In this document: piece by piece, positions 22,049 to 27,277 of the stretch
Layout: the number at the start of each line of letters is the position of its first letter
Position numbering within the stretch: position 1 is the first letter of the stretch
Source: CAYOPE01 sp964405805
GTDB taxonomy: Bacteria > Patescibacteriota > Doudnabacteria > UBA920 > O2-02-FULL-48-8
Reading direction: 5' to 3'
NCBI GenBank assembly: GCA_964405805.1
Contig: CAYOPE010000012.1
Location: 1 to 27,277, forward strand
Length of the DNA stretch: 27,277 bases
Position numbers and translations under genes: made by a program
The notes under the pieces: model-generated
Databases searched by the model: none
What the model was told of the DNA's origin: nothing
Seen by the model: the letters and a program-made list of their open reading frames with translations, nothing else

Positions 22049-22966
22049 TTATTCGCGCAAAGCATGACCGGTTAATTTTAAGAACACATCTTCGAGGGTC
22101 GGCTGATGTAGCTGCAGATCTAGCAATTTCGAGCCTGACTCGCGGCCATACTTAAACAAATCAGCGAGAGTCGCTTCTGAATTATCTGTTATAAGGCGAT
22201 AACTATGATCTTCAGTTTCTACATGAGTCACTCCGGTCAAAGCCTTTAAGCGCTCGACTTCAAATGGTTTATCCACTCTGAAGTGGACAGAAGTAGACAG
22301 TCCTGGTAATTTGAGCAAATTCGGCACAGTGTCGAGCATGATGATATGCGCATGGTCCATGATAGCGATGCGATCGCAGAGAACTTCTGCTTCATCCATG
22401 TAGTGCGTGGTCAAGACAACTGTTTTGCCTTTCTTGTTGATGGATGAGATGAGATCCCAGAGATTTCGTCTGGCTTGAGGATCAAGTCCAGTGGTTGGTT
22501 CATCCAGAAAAATGACTTTCGGGTCATTGACTAGAGCCGCGGCTATAGAAAATCTTTGCTTCTGACCGCCTGAGAGCTCTTTGTGCTGCGATTTGGCTTT
22601 TTCTTCGAGCTGAACTTCGCGGAGAAGCTCCATAGCATCTACTTTGCGATCATAGAGTGCGGCGAAAGTGTTGAGTAATTCGACTAGATTTAGTCCTTCG
22701 AAGAATGCTGAAGACTGTAGCTGCACACCAATGAGAGATTTGACGAGTCTGGTCTGCTTGGACACATCATGACCATCAAGCGTTGCCTGACCAGAAGTAA
22801 TGCCCTTCAGGCCCTCGATCATCTCGAGCGTCGTGGTCTTCCCTGCCCCGTTTGGACCAAGGATACCGAAAATTTCACCTTCGCGCACCTCAAAAGAAAT
22901 ACCGTCAACTGCGGTAAAATCATTATATTTTTTCTTCAAATTTTGGACTTCAATGATATTCGACAT
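22049..22966 (-). CDS. ABC transporter ATP-binding protein (ABC-2 exporter)
   Basis: A 305-residue ATPase with Walker A GPNGAGKTT (about 37-45), the Q-loop VQLQSS, signature LSGGQKQRFS (131-140), Walker B VIFLDE (151-156), and the H-loop VVLTTHYMDE. After the nucleotide domain a C-terminal extension of about 90 residues (VHFRVDKPFEVERLKALTGV...) resembles the regulatory tail of DrrA/CcmA-type ATPases. It powers the downstream permease. It begins 2 bases after the AbrB-family gene, so regulator and transporter form one operon. Confidence 0.94.
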   Translation of the reverse strand: MSNIIEVQNLKKKYNDFTAVDGISFEVREGEIFGILGPNGAGKTTTLEMIEGLKGITSGQATLDGHDVSKQTRLVKSLIGVQLQSSAFFEGLNLVELLNTFAALYDRKVDAMELLREVQLEEKAKSQHKELSGGQKQRFSIAAALVNDPKVIFLDEPTTGLDPQARRNLWDLISSINKKGKTVVLTTHYMDEAEVLCDRIAIMDHAHIIMLDTVPNLLKLPGLSTSVHFRVDKPFEVERLKALTGVTHVETEDHSYRLITDNSEATLADLFKYGRESGSKLLDLQLHQPTLEDVFLKLTGHALRE

Positions 22967-22968
22967 AT

Positions 22969-23202
22969 TTAGCGATTAGACTGAATAATTTTGCGAATGC
23001 TTTTCAGCTTGGTTTCCAGGTGATCTGCAAACGCACGCATGTGCTCGACACGGGTCAATGCTACCATATCTCCTATACCAAACACAAGTAGTTTGTCTCC
23101 CTTTTTCAGCTTCAAAGACTGTCTGGCCTCAGCTGGTATGACTACCTGGCCTTTTTCGCCTACAGTCGTGGACCCATAAAATTTTTTCGATTTTTCTGCC
23201 AT
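22969..23202 (-). CDS. AbrB/SpoVT-family transcription regulator
   Basis: The ATG at 23202 is chosen because it follows a purine-rich GGAGAAAAGGG and lies inside the mRNA predicted from the promoter; a longer frame to 23274 would begin upstream of the promoter -10. The 77-residue product has the swapped-hairpin AbrB motif at about 10-50 (GSTTVGEKGQVVIPAEARQS LKLKKGDKL) and a helical tail. Such proteins bind DNA as dimers and often control their own operon; AbrB domains also occur in antitoxins, but no toxin gene is adjacent. The partner genes are an ABC-2 ATPase and permease, so it probably regulates export. Confidence 0.9.
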   Translation of the reverse strand: MAEKSKKFYGSTTVGEKGQVVIPAEARQSLKLKKGDKLLVFGIGDMVALTRVEHMRAFADHLETKLKSIRKIIQSNR

Positions 23203-23216
23203 ATATATCCCTTTTC

Positions 23217-23230
23217 TCCTACAAGTAGGA
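23217..23230. promoter_or_regulatory. candidate AbrB operator in the 5' leader
   Basis: TCCTAC-AA-GTAGGA is a perfect 6-bp inverted repeat with a 2-base centre. It lies just downstream of the predicted transcription start and upstream of the SD, a good place for autorepression; a role in RNA is also possible. Confidence 0.45.
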
Positions 23231-23241
23231 AATGTATAACA

Positions 23242-23312
23242 AGTATACACCAAAAACAAAACCGCGTCAAGCACTTAACAGTATTGTCAACAAAGCAGGC
23301 CTATGATATACT
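23242..23312. promoter_or_regulatory. divergent promoters of the abrB-ABC operon and the STAS gene
   Basis: Minus strand: TTGACG (23265-23270), 17 bases, TATACT (23242-23247). Plus strand: TTGTCA (23284-23289), 17 bases, TATACT (23307-23312) with TGA in front as an extended -10. The two -35 boxes are 13 bases apart. Confidence 0.82.
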
Positions 23313-23356
23313 TTCCTATCAAGCAAAAAGAGGACTTCCTGACAAAGGAGTGCGAT

Positions 23357-23713
23357 ATGACGATTACGGAACGGCGGGTCGGCGACGTGGTCATCCTCGA
23401 CCTCAATGGCAAGATGACCCTCGAAGGTGGCGACACCTTGCTCAAAGAAGCTGTGGATGATCTGCTGAGACGCGGCTTCCGCAAGATCGTGCTCAACCTT
23501 CGAGATGTGCCTTACTTCGACGCGTTTGGGTTCGGAGAGATAGTCCGAAGCTATGCCAACACAGAACGGCTCGGAGGCAGGCTGAGCTTGCTTGGTCCAC
23601 TCTCAAAGCGCGTGCGTGACTGGCTGGAAATTACGAAACTGGCTGTAATCTTCCAGATCTACGACCGCGACGAGGATGCGGTCCGCAGCTTCATGGAAGA
23701 GGCAAAGACGTAA
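23357..23713 (+). CDS. STAS-domain protein (anti-sigma factor antagonist-like)
   Basis: A 118-residue single STAS domain: MTITERRVGDVVILDLNGKM, then RGFRKIVLNLRDVPYFDAFG and LGGRLSLLGPLSKRVRDWLE. In SpoIIAA-type antagonists the sequence before the key helix is D-S-S-G and the Ser is phosphorylated by an anti-sigma kinase; here it is D55-A-F-G58, so the phosphate acceptor is missing. It may act as a constitutive partner or as part of another STAS-based complex. No anti-sigma kinase or sigma factor is nearby. It has AAAGGAG 6 bases before the ATG, is GC-rich compared with its neighbours, has a strong promoter and a 13-bp hairpin terminator. Confidence 0.88.
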   Translation: MTITERRVGDVVILDLNGKMTLEGGDTLLKEAVDDLLRRGFRKIVLNLRDVPYFDAFGFGEIVRSYANTERLGGRLSLLGPLSKRVRDWLEITKLAVIFQIYDRDEDAVRSFMEEAKT

Positions 23714-23734
23714 TTGTCTGCAATCAATCTCAAC

Positions 23735-23773
23735 CGGCGGTTCTCGATGATCGAGAACCGCCGCGCTTTTTTT
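23735..23773 (+). terminator. strong Rho-independent terminator of the STAS gene
   Basis: CGGCGGTTCTCGA (23735-23747) pairs perfectly with TCGAGAACCGCCG (23751-23763), loop TGA, followed by a T7 run. Confidence 0.93.
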
Positions 23774-23793
23774 CATGGAATCATTCGTACGAA

Positions 23794-23880
23794 CCTGCCT
23801 GCCGACAGGCAGGTGTTCCTATAGGCTAATTCGTGCGAATAAGCCTATACTACACTTTTTGTCGATCGACAATTTGTGTA
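23794..23880. repeat. cluster of three different palindromes
   Basis: 23794-23813 is CCTGCCTG with its reverse complement around four bases. 23820-23849 is a 30-bp palindrome with one mismatched pair and the core CTAATTCGTGCGAATAAG, similar to the ArsR-flanking palindromes. 23851-23880 is a 30-bp dyad centred on TTGTCGATCGACAA. No gene is seen here. Confidence 0.7.
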
Positions 23881-23912
23881 GTTGTAACTCCCCCGCTCGC
23901 CTAGTCTAGTCG

Positions 23913-23939
23913 AGCCTGGCATAGCGCCGGGCTTTTTTT
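23913..23939 (+). terminator. second plus-strand terminator-like hairpin
   Basis: AGCC-x-GGC pairs with GCC-x-GGCT, followed by T7. The STAS gene already ends at 23773, so this would serve either read-through or an unrecognised short RNA starting in 23776-23912. Confidence 0.55.
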
Positions 23940-23974
23940 AACTTTTTAACTTTACGAACTTTCAAACTTTATAA

Positions 23975-25696
23975 CTATTTTATATCATCCCCCGGGTTAT
24001 ACGTATTCACTTCTGCTTGCGGCAGGACAACCGCCTTCGGGTACCCGGCCCTCTTGTACGACTTCGCAGTAAACATGCGCTTGAGTCCACCCAGCATCTT
24101 ATAAATCGCCGAAGACTGGTCGCCTTTGAAGACTGTGCCGTCGCTTGGAGGCAGCGGAGCTCCAGTCGGAATATTTGCCACTTCGGCATCAGACAGAGAC
24201 AGCATAGGGAAATTTTTCACACCGCGCTGCTTAAAGACAAACGCTGAGACTGAATGTTTCAAATTATCTCGATACCACCAGATCGTGGCGTCAGACTGCG
24301 ACTTAAACGCGGTTTTTTCAGGTGGCGTCAGATACGGACCAGTCGGAATTCCTACGACTTCAGCGTCAGAGAGCTTCATGATTTTCGCAAATGATAACTT
24401 CCGAGCTTTAAACACAGCGCCTGAGATCGGCCTCTTCTGCTCTGCGTCAATGATATAGACTGTCGTATCAGTGACACCTAGGATCAATGTGCCGTCCACT
24501 GGAGGGACATTGGATCCCACATCATAGCTATCCACTTCTGCTTGCGATACTGTGATGACTTTGGCTGCTGAGAGCTTGCGCTGTGTAAACACAGGGGCTG
24601 AGATCGGATGCTTGGCTGAATCCTGAATTAGGAAAATCGTAGGATCCACATCGCCTTTGATCAGCGTACCGTCCAGTGGTGGCAATGGTTTTTCTAGCGG
24701 ATAGGAATCAAATTCAGTTTGCGAAACTGCAACTACATTTGTCAAATTCAGTTTGCGCTGTGTAGCGACGAATGTCGAGAATGGTCGCTTAGTGCCATTA
24801 TCAATCACGTATTGGACAGTGTCACCTACTCGGGCAATGATCGTGCCATTCGGATATTTAAACCAAGCAGAATAAAATTTCCAAAAATTATAATTGCCAT
24901 TAAACACATGCGGCGTGTAGCGGTAGAGCGCAGCTGTAGCAAAATTTTGTAATGTCACTGACTGAGTCGCTGCCACACCATCGTACCCAGAAGTTTTGTT
25001 ATCAAAAATCACAGTATCGCCTTTTCTCGCAACTCGCACGATAGGCTTGCCAAAGGTTTGGCTTGAGCCATCGACAGCAGGTCCTCGACCCAATCGTACT
25101 CCATTGATCTGGGCATTAAAAGATTTCATGAGCGAAGCAGCAGTGCCTAGCCAGCGCGAGCCTTGTGAGTCAAAAGTGCCGAACAGTTGCCTGTAAAATC
25201 CGATAAAAATATCGCCGCACGGCTGATCATCTGGGCAGCCAAACCCCACGGCTTTATCTAGAGCATTCTGAAGCTTAGCATCAGAACTAAAAGTCCCGGT
25301 AATCAAGCTTTGTTCTTTCTGAAGCATGACAATCATGACTTGCGGATTGAGTCCCCACTTGGTCGACGAATCGTAAATGAGTTCTGCGGCGGTGCGAAGT
25401 CTGGTCAAATTTGGCTCAGGATCTTCGAGGCCAACCTTGGTCAGAGAGTCTGGCTCTTTCAATTTGGCGAGAAAATCAGGTGAAGTATTCGCTAGCACCG
25501 AACCTTTCAGTTCCAAAAATTTCTGTACGCCTTCAGCTGAGCCAAATGTCCCGACGTCTGAAAATGCTTCGTCTGGAATCAGAAGACCTGGATTGAAAGC
25601 AGGGTCCACAGTGCCTTGTGCAGAAACGTCAGCAAACGGAACAAGCAATCCTAGTAGCAAGGCAACTAGAGAAATTTTTGTAAATAAAGATTTCAT
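23975..25696 (-). CDS. secreted lysozyme-like protein with five C-terminal repeats
   Basis: A 573-residue protein with a signal peptide (MKSLFTKISLVALLLGLLVP... cut after DVSA). The N-terminal domain (about 30-270) contains KWGLNPQVMIVMLQKEQSLI, the catalytic-Glu helix pattern of lysozyme or transglycosylase-like domains, and a CPDDQPCGD loop that could form a disulfide. The C-terminal half is five repeats of about 55-60 residues of the form G-T-hydrophobic...Y-x-I-x...K-R-P-(I/F)-S...F-x-x-R...V-x-x-(V/L)-S-x-x-E-(V/F). The same repeat occurs four times in the adjacent subtilase. Likely roles are cell-wall cleavage or remodelling, with the repeats binding the surface. The stop lies 13 bases downstream of spacer words AACTTT. 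Confidence 0.72.
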   Translation of the reverse strand: MKSLFTKISLVALLLGLLVPFADVSAQGTVDPAFNPGLLIPDEAFSDVGTFGSAEGVQKFLELKGSVLANTSPDFLAKLKEPDSLTKVGLEDPEPNLTRLRTAAELIYDSSTKWGLNPQVMIVMLQKEQSLITGTFSSDAKLQNALDKAVGFGCPDDQPCGDIFIGFYRQLFGTFDSQGSRWLGTAASLMKSFNAQINGVRLGRGPAVDGSSQTFGKPIVRVARKGDTVIFDNKTSGYDGVAATQSVTLQNFATAALYRYTPHVFNGNYNFWKFYSAWFKYPNGTIIARVGDTVQYVIDNGTKRPFSTFVATQRKLNLTNVVAVSQTEFDSYPLEKPLPPLDGTLIKGDVDPTIFLIQDSAKHPISAPVFTQRKLSAAKVITVSQAEVDSYDVGSNVPPVDGTLILGVTDTTVYIIDAEQKRPISGAVFKARKLSFAKIMKLSDAEVVGIPTGPYLTPPEKTAFKSQSDATIWWYRDNLKHSVSAFVFKQRGVKNFPMLSLSDAEVANIPTGAPLPPSDGTVFKGDQSSAIYKMLGGLKRMFTAKSYKRAGYPKAVVLPQAEVNTYNPGDDIK

Positions 25697-25709
25697 TTGG
25701 TGTCGTTAA

Positions 25710-27277
25710 TTACGGAATCGCCGTTCCTGGAGCTATGACATCGACCTCTACTTGCGGCAGCACTTTCACTTTAGAAAAACTATAGCCTCTCGATAGAAAT
25801 GCCGTGAGAGAAAGCAGCCGCTTAGTTTGATTTTCTATGACATAGATGCCTGGGTCAATGTCTGATTTGACCAAAGTCCCATCCAGAGGCGCTAGCCAAT
25901 AAGAGTCATAAGGAAACGGGATGTGCAGAAATTCATCTGATGTAACTTTCACCACTTTCGTAAAAGAGAACTTGCGCTGGCTAAAGACGAAATATGTCAC
26001 TGGCCGTCGGACTTGGTGATCCATGACGTAAACCAAGGAGCTACCAGTTAATAGTACCATAGTTCCATCTGGTGGCCAGTACCAGTCCCCAGTCGTAAAG
26101 CCTGCAACTTCTAGATCAGCCAAAACTTTCACATCGGAAAATTTATAACCCCTAGAACTAAAGACGAGATAAGTCAGCGGTCGTTTCAATTCTTGATTAA
26201 TCACGTAAACTTGTGGATCAGAAGCAGATTTAATCAAGGTTCCCTCCAGCGGAGGCAACAAATTGCCTGTTTGCACCAAAGATAGCTGGTTATTTGCCTC
26301 ATTGACTACGTTTGAAGAGACAAAGCCGCGCTGTGCAAAAACAAACGCCGAGACCAGACGCTTCACGCCATTTTCTATGTAATAAATGTCATTAGTGCCG
26401 GCCTGTCGGACCAGGGTTCCATCAGGAATCGGATGAGGGATGAGAGCATTTAGAGCATTGATCCTGCCGCTACCTAGAAATCCTTTACAACTACTGCCCA
26501 GGCAAGCGGTCTGATTCTGCGCGTCGATGTTGTCCGCAGTTTTAATCAATATATTTCTTAATTCAACATTGGATAAGTTGGGATTCGAAGCTTTCAGCAG
26601 AGCTGCTACACCGCTGACTATGGGCGCTGCCATAGATGTACCGGAACCATAAACTAATACATTGTCTGACGGATCATTGGGTAGAAAAGTAGTAGTTAAA
26701 ATGTGCGTGCCAGGTGCTGTGATGTCCACGCAATTTTTACTAAAATTGGAAAATTTCGCTTTAACATCCATTTCGTCAGAAGCAGCCACACCCAAGACCA
26801 TGTTCAAACCATTATCCGCACAAACTGGATACATGGAAAACGTATCAAGGTTCAGACCATTCTCAGCCAGATCATTTCCAGCAGCAGCTACGATGAGAAC
26901 TCCGTGATTATATGCATAAGTAATAGCATTGCTCAGCGTCGAACTAAGCGGAAAGCCTCCCCCACCCAAACTTAAATTTATAATATTTGCATTATGATCA
27001 GTAGCCCAGATAATTCCTGTTGCCACAGCATTGACATCGCCTGATCCATCAGGGCCCAGGGCTTTAATCGGCATCAGGTGTACGTTCCAATTAATCCCAG
27101 CAATACCTTTGGCATTGTTTGTGATCGCGCCAATCACACCTGCCACCTCTGTACCGTGACCGTTGTCGTCTGAATCTGAATTTGCAGAAATACTTTGATT
27201 AGTGATTGAGTTGTATCCATCCACTACTCGCCCGTCATTGAGCTCGATATGGGATGCGTTAATTCCTGGTGCTTTGT
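25710..27277 (-). CDS. subtilisin-like serine protease (S8) with four C-terminal repeats, 5' end beyond window
   Basis: The frame is open to the window edge, so the N-terminus is missing; GTG at 27224 is not taken as the start because the codons before it (APGINASHIELNDGRVV) already belong to the subtilase fold. Visible catalytic parts are the His motif DDNGHGTEVAGVIGAI, the oxyanion Asn in IVAAAGND, and the Ser motif YGSGTSMAAPIVSGVAALL. The catalytic Asp lies at or just past the edge. A Cys pair (CLGSSC) follows the domain. The C-terminal 250 residues are four copies of the DGTLVKSD..IYVI...KR.. repeat also present in the next gene. It is probably exported. It is followed after 13 bases by the lysozyme-like gene, so the two are likely coexpressed. 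Confidence 0.92.
   Translation of the reverse strand, partial: KAPGINASHIELNDGRVVDGYNSITNQSISANSDSDDNGHGTEVAGVIGAITNNAKGIAGINWNVHLMPIKALGPDGSGDVNAVATGIIWATDHNANIINLSLGGGGFPLSSTLSNAITYAYNHGVLIVAAAGNDLAENGLNLDTFSMYPVCADNGLNMVLGVAASDEMDVKAKFSNFSKNCVDITAPGTHILTTTFLPNDPSDNVLVYGSGTSMAAPIVSGVAALLKASNPNLSNVELRNILIKTADNIDAQNQTACLGSSCKGFLGSGRINALNALIPHPIPDGTLVRQAGTNDIYYIENGVKRLVSAFVFAQRGFVSSNVVNEANNQLSLVQTGNLLPPLEGTLIKSASDPQVYVINQELKRPLTYLVFSSRGYKFSDVKVLADLEVAGFTTGDWYWPPDGTMVLLTGSSLVYVMDHQVRRPVTYFVFSQRKFSFTKVVKVTSDEFLHIPFPYDSYWLAPLDGTLVKSDIDPGIYVIENQTKRLLSLTAFLSRGYSFSKVKVLPQVEVDVIAPGTAIP

Noticed and set aside
22969..23274. Longer AbrB protein with an N-terminal extension starting at 23274
   Set aside because: That start lies upstream of the predicted promoter -10 and the extension has no family similarity; the ATG at 23202 follows a purine-rich SD.
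4383..23773. attC-like integron sites at the ends of the GC-rich units
   Set aside because: The hairpins end in T-runs and lack the paired attC core motifs; no integrase is visible in the window. They are terminators.

Overview
The window reads like a member of the Candidate Phyla Radiation (Patescibacteria), most likely from a metagenome assembly. The support is a compact infA-rpmJ-rpsM-rpsK-rpsD-rpoA-rplQ-rplM operon, reduced versions of core enzymes (a 588-residue AlaRS), an archaeal-type cupin phosphoglucose isomerase, tightly packed genes, many short palindromic intergenic elements and a run of N inside rpoA. The phylum-level call is inference from gene content; no marker tree was run.

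Layout. 1-3716: ribosomal protein/RNA polymerase operon on the minus strand, with a clear promoter in front of infA. 3796-4419: two plus-strand GC-rich units, one an apparently non-coding RNA and one a zinc-ribbon protein. 4448-9904: minus-strand genes for a membrane-anchored baseplate-J-like protein, cupin PGI, AlaRS and a C-terminal processing protease. 9935-11332: two more plus-strand GC-rich units around a glycosyltransferase. 11303-18100: surface polysaccharide block on the minus strand (two GT2, one GT4, Wzy-like polymerase, Wzx-like flippase), with a kinase-like protein, an ArsR-type regulator flanked by two copies of a palindrome, and a C39-like protein. 18134-18760: frameshifted cytidine deaminase. 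18767-20903: M23 peptidase, FAD amine oxidase and a small coiled-coil protein. 20939-23270: AbrB regulator with an ABC-2 exporter. 23284-23939: STAS protein followed by palindromes. 23975-27277: two secreted proteins sharing a repeated domain, one lysozyme-like and one subtilase cut by the window edge.

Two styles of gene stand out. Most genes have weak or no Shine-Dalgarno sequence, and in five cases the -10 hexamer ends exactly 6 nt before the ATG, which implies leaderless mRNA. Scattered at operon boundaries is a second set: short, visibly GC-richer units, each with a 5' leader, a canonical purine-rich SD (AAGGAGG type) and a strong GC-rich hairpin-T-run terminator (zinc ribbon, 77-aa protein, cytidine deaminase, STAS). 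Two further units of this build have promoter, SD and terminator but no ordinary start codon. This two-style organisation is the most interesting feature here.

Sequence quality needs care. cdd and infA each look one base short, and the rpoA gap is flanked by two diverged copies of the same stretch. Together these suggest assembly or consensus errors, although real decay or slippage cannot be excluded.
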